A stretch of 32,137 nucleotides of DNA from Caulobacter sp. GTDB taxonomy: Bacteria; Pseudomonadota; Alphaproteobacteria; Caulobacterales; Caulobacteraceae. Location: assembly GCA_028291265.1 (NCBI GenBank), contig JAQGIK010000026.1:1-32137 (forward strand), read 5' to 3'. Under the pieces are notes generated by a model. That model saw only the letters and a list, made by a program, of their open reading frames with translations. It was not told where the DNA came from and ran no database searches. Each line of letters opens with the position of its first letter. Within the stretch, counting starts at the first letter, position 1. Positions 24,142 through 31,289 of the stretch are shown here, one piece after another. The position numbers and the translations under genes are program-made.

Positions 24142-25481
24142 AGGTCCGCGCCCTTCGCATCTTCATTCCGCGCGCCATCAAGCGATGGCTGCCGCAGAGC
24201 CTGTTCGCGCGCACCCTGCTGATCATCGTGCTGCCGGTGGCGATCATGCAGGGGCTGATCACCTGGATCTTCTTCGACCTGCACTGGCAGGCGGTGAGTT
24301 CGGGCCTGACCGACAGCCTGGCCGGCGACGTGGTCTGGATCGTCGACAGCTACGAGCGCAACCCGGCCGCCCTGCCCCAGCTGTCCGAACAGGCCGAGCG
24401 GACCCTGTCGCTGTCAGTGGCCTACAGGGCCGGCGACAAGCTGCCGGTCGGCCGCAAGCAGGCCTATTTCGCGCCCGAGGACCGGGCCCTGGAAGCGGCC
24501 CTCGAACGCAAGCTCGACCGGCCCTTCTGGTTCAACAACCGCAGCTACAACAGCTGGGTCGGCATCGAGGCGCCGGTGCAGGGCGGGGTCCTGCGCATCT
24601 ATGCGCCGCGCGAGCGGGCGTTCGCGCCCTCGGGGCTGATCTTCATCCTGTGGATGGCCAGCGCCACCCTGCTGCTGACCGCCATCGCCATCCTGTTCAT
24701 CCGCAACCAGGTGCGGGCCATCGAGCGGCTGGCCGAAGCGGCCGAGGCCTTCGGCAAAGGGGTCGAGGGGCCCGAACCGTTCAAGCCCTACGGCGCGCGC
24801 GAGGTCAGGCAGGCGGCGCAGGCCTTCCTGTCGATGAAGGCGCGCATCCAGCGGCATCTGGAGCAGCGGACCGTGCTGCTGGCTTCGGTCAGCCACGACC
24901 TGCGGACGCCGTTGACGCGGCTGAAACTGGAGTTGGCCCTGGCCGAGCCTTCGGCCTCGGGCGAGGCGATGAAGCGCGACCTCTCCGAGATGGAGCATAT
25001 GATCGACGAGTACTTGGACTTCGCCCGCGGCGAGGGGGCCGAGGCGGTCGAGGCCACCGATCTGGCGACGCTGCTAGCGCAGTATTGCGAGGATGCGCGG
25101 CGGACGGGGGCGAGCGTGGCGCTGGAGGTTCCCGCCCGACTGTCGGCGCCGGTGCGGCCCAACGCGCTGAAGCGGGCGCTGGACAACCTGGTGTCCAACG
25201 CGGTGAGCCACGGCAAGACGGTGCAGGTCACGGCCGGGCCGACGGCGTCGGGCGGGGTGGAGATCATCGTCGAGGACGACGGGCCGGGCATCCCCGAGGA
25301 CCGCTACGAGGAGGCCTTCAAGCCGTTCAGCCGACTGGACGAGAGTCGCAATCAGAACCGCAAGGGCGTCGGGCTGGGCCTGGCCATCGCCCGCGACGTA
25401 GCGCGCAGCCACGGCGGGGACGTGACCCTGGCGAAGTCCGCGCTCGGCGGCCTGAAAGCGACGATCCGGCTGCCGGGATAA
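24138..25481 (+). CDS. EnvZ-like sensor histidine kinase
   Basis: A 447-residue inner-membrane kinase, presumably for the response regulator at 22837. Membrane helices are at about 25-46 and 165-188, with a periplasmic domain between; a HAMP domain follows (190-240). The phosphoacceptor is His253 in ASVSHDLRTPLTR. The ATPase has the N-box DNLVSNAVSHG, G1 DDGPGIP and G2 GVGLGLAIARD. The start overlaps the DUF559 stop by four bases. The stop codon's last A is the first base of repeat copy g1. Confidence 0.92.
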   Translation: MKVRALRIFIPRAIKRWLPQSLFARTLLIIVLPVAIMQGLITWIFFDLHWQAVSSGLTDSLAGDVVWIVDSYERNPAALPQLSEQAERTLSLSVAYRAGDKLPVGRKQAYFAPEDRALEAALERKLDRPFWFNNRSYNSWVGIEAPVQGGVLRIYAPRERAFAPSGLIFILWMASATLLLTAIAILFIRNQVRAIERLAEAAEAFGKGVEGPEPFKPYGAREVRQAAQAFLSMKARIQRHLEQRTVLLASVSHDLRTPLTRLKLELALAEPSASGEAMKRDLSEMEHMIDEYLDFARGEGAEAVEATDLATLLAQYCEDARRTGASVALEVPARLSAPVRPNALKRALDNLVSNAVSHGKTVQVTAGPTASGGVEIIVEDDGPGIPEDRYEEAFKPFSRLDESRNQNRKGVGLGLAIARDVARSHGGDVTLAKSALGGLKATIRLPG

Positions 25482-25547
25482 GTTCCTCCCCCTCTTGGGG
25501 GAGGGGGACCGCGCGCGCAGCGCGTGGTGGAGGGGGTCCCCACCGGC
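25481..25547 (+). repeat. Double-hairpin repeat, copy g1
   Basis: It starts AGTTCCTCCCCCT at the last base of the kinase TAA stop. Hairpin 2 is ACCGCGCG-CGCAG-CGCGTGGT (8 bp with one G-T wobble), with tail GGAGGGGGTCCCCACCGGC as in copies b and c. Confidence 0.9.
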
Positions 25548-25585
25548 CGTTCAGCCGCGAACAGGTTTACCCGCCAACGCGAACT

Positions 25586-25643
25586 GTGACCCCCTCCGTC
25601 AGCGGCTTCGCCGCTGCCACCTCCCCCGAGAAGGGGAGGAACC
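25586..25643 (-). repeat. Double-hairpin repeat, copy g2
   Basis: Read on the minus strand it starts three bases after the TetR stop: AGGTTCCTCCCC, with its GGGGGAGG arm. Hairpin 2 is CAGCGGC-GAA-GCCGCTG (7-bp perfect), and the tail is GGAGGGGGTCAC. It is tail-to-tail with g1, 38 bases apart; no gene is enclosed. Confidence 0.85.
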
Positions 25644-25645
25644 TG

Positions 25646-26278
25646 TTACTCCGGCCACAGCTCCGTGACGCCGCCCTTGCGGTTGAGCATGTGCGTGGCC
25701 CGCTTGATCACGGTCAGCAGGCGGTCGATGCGGGCTTCCTCGTCGTACGACAGGTCCGCCCGCGCCAGGCCCTCGAGCATGAACCTCGCCAGGTCCCGGC
25801 TGGCCTGGAACCTCGGGCCCGCCCCGGCGTGGAGCATCTTCAGGAAGTGGTCGCCGATCTGGGCGCGGTCGAATTCGGCGCGGGCCGGGGCGATCAGCGC
25901 GGCGACCACGGTGTCGGTCCGCGCCGCCGTCTCCAGCTCCATGAAGGCGGTGAAGGCCGGGTGGCGCAGCAGGTCCCAGTAGCTGTCGATGGCGTGTTCG
26001 GTGACGTCGGCGCCGGGCGGCAGGTCCTCGGCGGCGCGGCGGAACAGGTCGGCGCGCTCGAGCTGCAGATAGCCGATGACCCCCTCGAGCAAATCCTCGC
26101 GGGTCGGGAAGTGGTAGAGCATGGCCCCGCGGGTGATGCCCGCCGCCTCGGCCACGGCGGCGTTGGTCGCCGCGGCATAGCCGCTCGACGCGATCACCTT
26201 CACCGCTTCGTCGAGGATCCGGGCTCGCGTCCGCCGCGACTTGGGCGTGTCCCGATCCTTACGCTGTACTTCCATCAT
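25646..26278 (-). CDS. TetR family transcriptional repressor
   Basis: A 210-residue dimeric repressor. The N-terminal helix-turn-helix is RRTRARILDEAVKVIASSGY then NAAVAEAAGITRGAMLYHF (about 16-60), followed by a helical ligand domain that is not recognised more closely. Two ATG codons open the frame (26278 and 26275). It diverges from the glycosyltransferase gene, with a TGCACA-N8-TGTGCA inverted repeat 33 bases upstream of its start, a likely self-operator. The ligand is unknown. Confidence 0.92.
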   Translation of the reverse strand: MMEVQRKDRDTPKSRRTRARILDEAVKVIASSGYAAATNAAVAEAAGITRGAMLYHFPTREDLLEGVIGYLQLERADLFRRAAEDLPPGADVTEHAIDSYWDLLRHPAFTAFMELETAARTDTVVAALIAPARAEFDRAQIGDHFLKMLHAGAGPRFQASRDLARFMLEGLARADLSYDEEARIDRLLTVIKRATHMLNRKGGVTELWPE

Positions 26279-26310
26279 CCCGATCTAGGTAACCGTTGAT
26301 CATCTCGCAA

Positions 26311-26330
26311 TGCACAAATTCCGATGTGCA
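26311..26330. promoter_or_regulatory. candidate TetR operator
   Basis: TGCACA (26311-26316) and TGTGCA (26325-26330) are perfect inverted arms with an eight-base spacer in the tetR/glycosyltransferase divergent region. On the minus strand it begins TTGCAC, a -35-like sequence, so binding would block tetR. Confidence 0.5.
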
Positions 26331-26435
26331 ACCGCTTTCGTTGCGGTGCGCCGACCCTGACGAGGAATTCAGCGTTCCTGCCCGCGCCGTGGGCGGCTCG
26401 CCTTCCGGCCGGATTGGCCCTATAGACTCGCCCCG

Positions 26436-26486
26436 ATGATGCTCCTGCCGCCGAGCCGCGCCCAGTCCGAGGTCCTTTCCGCCTGA
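26436..26486 (+). CDS. 16-codon leader ORF coupled to the glycosyltransferase
   Basis: ATG ATG at 26436 opens a 16-residue frame (MMLLPPSRAQSEVLSA) whose TGA overlaps the glycosyltransferase ATG as TGATG. A TATAGA at 26421 could be a -10. The glycosyltransferase itself has only a distant GAGG, so re-initiation after the leader is plausible. It may equally be chance. Confidence 0.35.
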   Translation: MMLLPPSRAQSEVLSA

Positions 26487-27580
26487 TGCGTATATTGTTG
26501 GCCACCGACGCCTGGGAGCCCCAGGTCAATGGCGTCGTCCGCACGCTTACCCGGGTCATCGCCGAGCTTCGCGCCATGGGCCACGAGGTCGAGGTCATCA
26601 GCCCCGACCAGTTCAAGACCATCCCCCTGCCGACCTACAGCGAGATCCGCCTGGCCATCGGGGCCGACGAGGCGGTGCGCGAGCGGTTCAAGGCCTTCGA
26701 GCCGGAGGCCATCCACATCGCCACCGAGGGCACCCTGGGCCTGGCCGCCCGCCGCGTCTGCCTGGAGTGGAAGCTGCCGTTCACGACCAGCTACCACACC
26801 CGTTTCCCCGAATACGTCAGCGCCCGCCTGCCGCTGCCGCTGGCCGCCGGCTACGCCTACATGAAGTGGTTCCACAAGCCGTCGGGACGGCTGATGGTCG
26901 CCACCCCGACCATGCGCGACGAGCTGGAGGCCCACGGCTTCCGCAACATCTCGCCCTGGTCGCGCGGCGTCGACACCGACACCTTCAACCCCTCGCGTCG
27001 CGAGCCGGACATCTTCAAGGACCTGCCGCGGCCGATCTTCCTCAATGTCGGCCGGGTGGCCGTCGAGAAGAACATCGAGGCCTTCGTCAAGCTGGACCTG
27101 CCGGGCTCCAAGGTGGTGGTCGGCGACGGGCCGCAGCGCGAGGAGCTGTCGCACCGGTATCCGGAAGTGGTGTTCGCCGGCGCCAAATTCGGCGACGAAC
27201 TGGCCGCCTATTTCGCCTGCGCCGACGTCTTCGTCTTCCCCTCGCTGACCGACACCTTCGGGCTGGTGATCCTGGAAGCCATGGCGGCCGGCACGCCGGT
27301 GGCGGCCTTCAGCGCCCCCGGCCCCATCGACATCATCCCGGGCAGCAATGCCGGGGCCCTGGCCGCCGGCAAGGTGGAGGGCCTCAAGCAAGCCTGCCTT
27401 GAGTGCCTGGACCTCGACCGCAAGGTGGTGCGCGCCTTCGCCGAGAAGTTCAGCTGGCGGTCCTGCGCCGAGGAATTCCTCAAAAACCTGCAGCCCTACC
27501 CGGAACCGGAAAAGACCCGCTTCTGGCGGCGGTTGCGGCGGCTGGCGCGCCTCAGGCGCAAGGAAAAGCCGGCGGCCTGA
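26486..27580 (+). CDS. family 4 glycosyltransferase (mannosyltransferase/SQD2-like)
   Basis: A 364-residue retaining, nucleotide-sugar-dependent transferase with a GT-B fold. N-terminal domain: MRILLATDAWEPQVNGVVRT and TSYHTRFPEY. C-terminal domain: FLNVGRVAVEKNIEAF, KVVVGDGPQREEL and SLTDTFGLVILEAMAAGTPV. The TDTFG variant, with Asp where many family members have Glu, is typical of the GDP-mannose-dependent and SQD2-like subgroup that builds glycolipids. A basic C-terminal tail (RRLRRLARLRRKEK) may bind the membrane surface. It diverges from tetR. The acceptor is unknown. Confidence 0.9.
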   Translation: MRILLATDAWEPQVNGVVRTLTRVIAELRAMGHEVEVISPDQFKTIPLPTYSEIRLAIGADEAVRERFKAFEPEAIHIATEGTLGLAARRVCLEWKLPFTTSYHTRFPEYVSARLPLPLAAGYAYMKWFHKPSGRLMVATPTMRDELEAHGFRNISPWSRGVDTDTFNPSRREPDIFKDLPRPIFLNVGRVAVEKNIEAFVKLDLPGSKVVVGDGPQREELSHRYPEVVFAGAKFGDELAAYFACADVFVFPSLTDTFGLVILEAMAAGTPVAAFSAPGPIDIIPGSNAGALAAGKVEGLKQACLECLDLDRKVVRAFAEKFSWRSCAEEFLKNLQPYPEPEKTRFWRRLRRLARLRRKEKPAA

Positions 27581-27587
27581 ATTCAGC

Positions 27588-27603
27588 CGTGACCTGCGTC
27601 ACA
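27588..27603 (+). promoter_or_regulatory. candidate CRP/FNR-family binding site
   Basis: CGTGA-CCTGCG-TCACA matches the CRP consensus TGTGA-N6-TCACA at nine of ten positions. It lies about 50 bases upstream of a predicted start point, next to a TTGACA. Confidence 0.5.
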
Positions 27604-27611
27604 GCCTGAAG

Positions 27612-27640
27612 TTGACAACCCCCGCATGTGGACGAACAGT
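27612..27640 (+). promoter_or_regulatory. candidate promoter of the membrane protein/peptidase pair
   Basis: A perfect -35 TTGACA (27612-27617), 17 bases, then a poor -10 AACAGT (27635-27640). A weak -10 with a nearby CRP-like site suggests activator dependence. Confidence 0.45.
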
Positions 27641-27667
27641 GTTCGCACACCGCCAGGGGGCCCAGCC

Positions 27668-28921
27668 ATGTTCAACTCCGACGTTCTCGAGGTCGGCGTC
27701 GGCCTCGTCCTCTTCTTCCTGCTGGCCAGCCTGATCGCCAGCGCCGTGCGCGAGATGATCGAAACGGCGCTGAAGACCCGGGCCATGGAGCTGGAGCGAG
27801 GCATCCGAGAACTGCTCGACGACCCCCGCGGCCATGCCATGGCCAAGTCCTTCTTCGAGCACGCCCACATCTATTCGCTGTTCGCCGGGGTCTACGATCC
27901 CGAACAGTTGAAGCCAAGGGGCCAGGGCTTCGAGATGCCCCGGGCGGCCCGTCGGCGGCTGCCCACCTACATTCCGGCCGGCCAGTTCGCGACCACCCTG
28001 ATCGACCTGGTCGGGCGCGGCAGCGGATCCTGGCCCTATCCGGTGAATTCGGCGGCCATCACCCTGGAAACCCTGCGCCAGCGGGCGGCCGGGCTGCACA
28101 GCCCACGCCTGCAAAGGGCGGTGCTGTCGGCCATCGACCACGCCCGCGATCTGACCGAGGTCAGGAAGAACCTCGAGGAGTGGTTCAACGGCACGATGGA
28201 TCGCGTCTCGGGCTGGTACAAGCGGCGCACCCAGTACTGGCTGCTGGCCATCGGGGTGGTGGCGGCGATCGTCTTCAACCTCGACGCCCTGACCGTCGCC
28301 GACCGGCTGATCAACGACCACAGCCTGCGGGCCGCCGCCGTCGCCCATGCGGAAAAGATCACCGGCGACGGCAAGCCGATGCCCCAGGCGGACCTCGCCA
28401 AGCTGCGCGGCGAGCTGAGCGGCATGGGCTATCCGATCGGCTGGCGGTACGTGCCCTGGAAGAGCGACGGAAAGCCGGCGCCGAAGGTGCTGGGCTACGA
28501 GATCCAGCTGCCGCTGCCGGCCCCCCAGACCTGCCTGCGGTTCGACGAGAACGGCTGCGCCCATACCAAGGCTGTCGGGTTGGGCGAGGTGCTGGGGATG
28601 ATCACCGGCTGGCTGATCACGGCCGCCGCCATCTCCTTCGGGGCGCCCTTCTGGTTCGATGTGCTGAACAAGATCATGGTCATCCGCTCGACCGTGAAGC
28701 CGCGCGAGAAGAGCCGGGACGAGGGCTCGGAGGACCGCCAGCCCAAATCGTCGTCGCCGCCCCCCGACGGCGGGGCGGAATCCCTGCTTGAGGCTTTCGG
28801 CGCGAGCAGGGTCGCGGCGCCGGTCCGGCCGGCGCCGCCCGAGGTCGTCAAACCCCTGCCCGTGGCTTTCGAGCCGGAGGCATGGCGGCCTGGCTTCAGC
28901 AACAAGGGAGAAGTCCTGTGA
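27668..28921 (+). CDS. uncharacterised membrane protein coupled to an M15-type peptidase
   Basis: A 417-residue protein with helices at about 7-26, 189-207 and 308-328. The first is followed by ASAVREMIETALKTRAMELERGI, and the last by FGAPFWFDVLNKIMVIRS and a charged Pro-rich tail. I recall similar proteins in varied bacteria but no assigned role. The ATG at 27668 has AGGGGG upstream and is preferred over 27626. Its stop overlaps the peptidase start as GTGA. Expression may be controlled by a CRP-like site at 27588. Confidence 0.75.
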   Translation: MFNSDVLEVGVGLVLFFLLASLIASAVREMIETALKTRAMELERGIRELLDDPRGHAMAKSFFEHAHIYSLFAGVYDPEQLKPRGQGFEMPRAARRRLPTYIPAGQFATTLIDLVGRGSGSWPYPVNSAAITLETLRQRAAGLHSPRLQRAVLSAIDHARDLTEVRKNLEEWFNGTMDRVSGWYKRRTQYWLLAIGVVAAIVFNLDALTVADRLINDHSLRAAAVAHAEKITGDGKPMPQADLAKLRGELSGMGYPIGWRYVPWKSDGKPAPKVLGYEIQLPLPAPQTCLRFDENGCAHTKAVGLGEVLGMITGWLITAAAISFGAPFWFDVLNKIMVIRSTVKPREKSRDEGSEDRQPKSSSPPPDGGAESLLEAFGASRVAAPVRPAPPEVVKPLPVAFEPEAWRPGFSNKGEVL

Positions 28922-29403
28922 CCGACGTCTCCGTCGCCAACCGCGACCTGTCGCTGCTCGCCCCGAAGTTCCGCGAGGCGGTCACCGCCGCCCTCGCCGA
29001 CTGCGCCGGCAAGGGTCTGACCGCCAAGGTCAACGAAGGCTTCCGCAGCAATGCGCGGCAGGCCTGGCTCTACGCCCAGGGGCGCACCCGGCCGGGCAAG
29101 AAGGTGACCAATGCGCCGACCGCGCTGACCAGCTGGCACGGCTATGGCCTGGCGGTGGACATCATCCACCAGACCAAGGGCTACGAGCCGTTCGGCCCGA
29201 ACGGGGCGGCCAACGAAAAGTGGTTCGCCGACGTCGCCGCGGTGTTCAAGCAGCACAGCTGCAACTGGGGCGGCGACTGGACCAACCCCGACACCCCGCA
29301 CATGCAGTGGGGCAAATGCCGGCCGAGCCCCTCCGACAAGGCCCGCGAACTGATCGCCGCCGGCGGCGTCGAGGCGGTCTGGAAGGCGGTGAGCGCGGTC
29401 TAG
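28918..29403 (+). CDS. M15-type peptidoglycan peptidase (endolysin/CwlK-like)
   Basis: A 161-residue zinc peptidase predicted to cut peptide stems of peptidoglycan. SWHGYGLAVD gives His74 and Asp81, and PHMQW gives the third ligand His128; EGFRSNARQAWLYAQGR is the usual upstream pattern. No signal peptide is visible, so it resembles phage-type L-Ala-D-Glu peptidases. The GTG start (28918) overlaps the membrane protein stop and has GGGAG upstream. No phage structural genes are near. How it would cross the membrane is unknown; its partner may help. Confidence 0.88.
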   Translation: MTDVSVANRDLSLLAPKFREAVTAALADCAGKGLTAKVNEGFRSNARQAWLYAQGRTRPGKKVTNAPTALTSWHGYGLAVDIIHQTKGYEPFGPNGAANEKWFADVAAVFKQHSCNWGGDWTNPDTPHMQWGKCRPSPSDKARELIAAGGVEAVWKAVSAV

Positions 29404-29424
29404 CTTTTTCGTTGGCCCGCGTTT

Positions 29425-29458
29425 GATCCGAAAACCGGTTCCCACTTTTCGGAACGCG
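29425..29458. repeat. TTCCCACTTT repeat, copy 2
   Basis: GATCCGAAAACCGGTTCCCA then CTTTTCGGAACGCGC. The stem CCGAAAA/TTTTCGG surrounds an 11-base loop. It shares the GGTTCCCACTTT core with copy 1 at 18525. It lies between two convergent genes and may act as a terminator for both. Confidence 0.7.
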
Positions 29459-29459
29459 C

Positions 29460-30191
29460 CTAGCTCCGCTCGTCGAGCTCGCCGAGGATCATGATCTTCT
29501 GCCAGACCTTGCGGCCAAGGTCGGTGCAGAGGTTCTCCACGTCGCTGGCGGCTGCGATAATCAGATGATCGCTGCTCTCGCCGGCCATCACCGCCGCCAG
29601 CTTGCCGGTCAGGGCCAGCATCTCGGCGCAGTATTCGAGGTAGCGGGCCAGTTCGAAGCGGGTCATGGCCCGGTCGGGCGACGACGGCGTGCGCGGCCCG
29701 GGGTTGAGGATGACCGTCGGGTCCTTGGTCAGCTGGTGCATGTCGACGACGTGGGCGAAGGCCCTCAAGCGATGCAGCCAGGCCTGGACGCGGGATCGGC
29801 GCAGCCGCTCCTCGAGGGTCAGCAGGAACCAGCAGCCGGCCCCGACCAGCAGCATCAGGTTGACCGCCGACTCCATCACCGGCGTCAGCACCACCAGGTC
29901 GCCGGCCCCGGTCACACGGCTCCAGTCGACGAGGAACAGCCCGCCCCAGACCAGGCCCGCGATACCACCGGCCACGACCAGCAAAGCCAGGGTGCGCAGG
30001 CCGTAGTAGGGCCGGGTCAGGGCGTGGGCTTCCTTGCCGGCGGTGCGGGCGTTGCTGGCCAGTTCGTCGGCGACGCCGGCCAGGCCGGAGGCCGGGAAGC
30101 GCTCGTCGACCCGGTCGGCCAGCTTGACCGCCGTCTCGGCGACCATGCCGCCGTCAAGCCGGCGGTAGGTCCGTGCTGCGCCCCTGGCCAT
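29460..30191 (-). CDS. hypothetical membrane protein with two central helices
   Basis: A 243-residue protein of unknown function. Two membrane helices lie in the middle (TLALLVVAGGIAGLVWGGLFL and ESAVNLMLLVGAGCWFLLTL), with soluble ends. The C-terminal part (TRFELARYLEYCAEMLALTGKL, then VENLCTDLGRKVWQKI) is helical. The ATG at 30191 has AAGGGGGG upstream, so it is preferred over 30146, giving a 38-base overlap with the DUF4349 gene. Co-expression with that gene is likely. Confidence 0.7.
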   Translation of the reverse strand: MARGAARTYRRLDGGMVAETAVKLADRVDERFPASGLAGVADELASNARTAGKEAHALTRPYYGLRTLALLVVAGGIAGLVWGGLFLVDWSRVTGAGDLVVLTPVMESAVNLMLLVGAGCWFLLTLEERLRRSRVQAWLHRLRAFAHVVDMHQLTKDPTVILNPGPRTPSSPDRAMTRFELARYLEYCAEMLALTGKLAAVMAGESSDHLIIAAASDVENLCTDLGRKVWQKIMILGELDERS

Positions 30192-31188
30192 CCTCGCCCC
30201 CCTTGCGCTGAGCCGCGATCCTGGCCCGCCGCCGCTTCATTCCCCACCAGACCAGCCCGCCCACCAGGGCGAACGGTGATAGATAGGAGCCCAGCGTGAT
30301 GCCTAACGCCAGCAGAATCAGCAGGTTGTCACCGACCTGTTTCAGGGCTGTGACGGGCGGCGAGTCGGGCTTCATCGTCGGCGGCGGCTTCGCGCCGGAG
30401 ACGCTGTACTCGATGGTCAGCTTCTGCATGGCCGTGCGGCCCCGCATCACCTCCAGGCTGGAGCGCATGGCGTCGACCCCGGCCCGGACCCGGGCGATCT
30501 CCTGCTCCAGACTGACCGCCTGTTCCAGGTCGCCGGTGCGTTCGGCCAGGATGCGCTCCATGCGGGCCTGCAGGATCAGCTGGCTGCGGATGGCGGCCTC
30601 GGTGTCGACCATGTTGCGGGTCAGATCCTCGGTGCGGGTGGTGACCGACAGCACCTTGCCGCCGGCCGCCCCGGCGTCGGATTCCAGCCGGGCCCGGAAC
30701 TGGCGCAGCCAGTCGGCGGTGGCGCGCATTTCGAGCAGGCCACGCGCCTCCCTGGCCCCGACCGCATAGCTCTCGGCGGCGATCACCTGGCAGACGGCCG
30801 GACCGGCGTCCTCGCAGGCGCGCTGGTGGGCGGTCAGCTGGCCGCGCGCCTTGTCGGCGGGCAGCTCCAGGACATAGCCGTACTCATAGGCCAGGCTTGG
30901 GGCGATGACCGGCATGGCGCCGACGCCGGGGACCGGTTTCGAGAGGTAGGTGTCGGCGGGGACGCCCCGCCGCTCGCCCGGCGCAGGCGGCGCCATGGCC
31001 AGCGCCTGCGGGGCCTCGATGGCGGCGACGGCGTCGCGGGACGGCCGGGGCCGGCCCACGGTCCGCGGATAGGGGGCCTGCTGTTCGACCTGCAGGCTGT
31101 CCTGCGACGCCCGTTCCTTCGGACCGCAGGCGGCCAGCAGGGCGAGGGCGGAGACGGAGACTAGGACGGAGGCGGCGACTCTCGGCAT
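30154..31188 (-). CDS. DUF4349 domain lipoprotein
   Basis: A 344-residue envelope protein. The signal and lipobox ALALLAACG place a lipidated Cys near 21. The DUF4349 domain covers about 85-300: VLSVTTRTEDLTRNMVDTEAAI, QARMERILAERTGDLEQAVSLEQEIARVR as a coiled coil, and KLTIEYSVS. One helix follows (LLILLALGITLGSYLSPFALVGGLVWWG) with a basic cytosolic tail. The ATG at 31188 has GGGAG upstream and is preferred over 31230. Function unknown; an AT-rich promoter region lies before it. Confidence 0.85.
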   Translation of the reverse strand: MPRVAASVLVSVSALALLAACGPKERASQDSLQVEQQAPYPRTVGRPRPSRDAVAAIEAPQALAMAPPAPGERRGVPADTYLSKPVPGVGAMPVIAPSLAYEYGYVLELPADKARGQLTAHQRACEDAGPAVCQVIAAESYAVGAREARGLLEMRATADWLRQFRARLESDAGAAGGKVLSVTTRTEDLTRNMVDTEAAIRSQLILQARMERILAERTGDLEQAVSLEQEIARVRAGVDAMRSSLEVMRGRTAMQKLTIEYSVSGAKPPPTMKPDSPPVTALKQVGDNLLILLALGITLGSYLSPFALVGGLVWWGMKRRRARIAAQRKGGEDGQGRSTDLPPA

Positions 31189-31239
31189 GGGTGGTTCTCC
31201 CTCGGAGGCGGAAGACCTCCGTGGGAGCAAGGGAACGCC

Positions 31240-31289
31240 GAAGAATTACGTCTGTAAAGATTTATATTTGTAGTTTTGGTTAACCGGCC
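31240..31289 (-). promoter_or_regulatory. AT-rich promoter region before the DUF4349 gene
   Basis: Bases 31240-31289 are a rare AT-rich island in this window (ACAAATATAAATCTTTACAG on the minus strand). They lie between the exonuclease stop and the DUF4349 start. The exact -10 and -35 are not clear. Confidence 0.4.

Noticed and set aside
27668..29403. Prophage holin-endolysin cassette
   Set aside because: The 417-residue membrane protein is much larger than a holin and no phage gene is adjacent.
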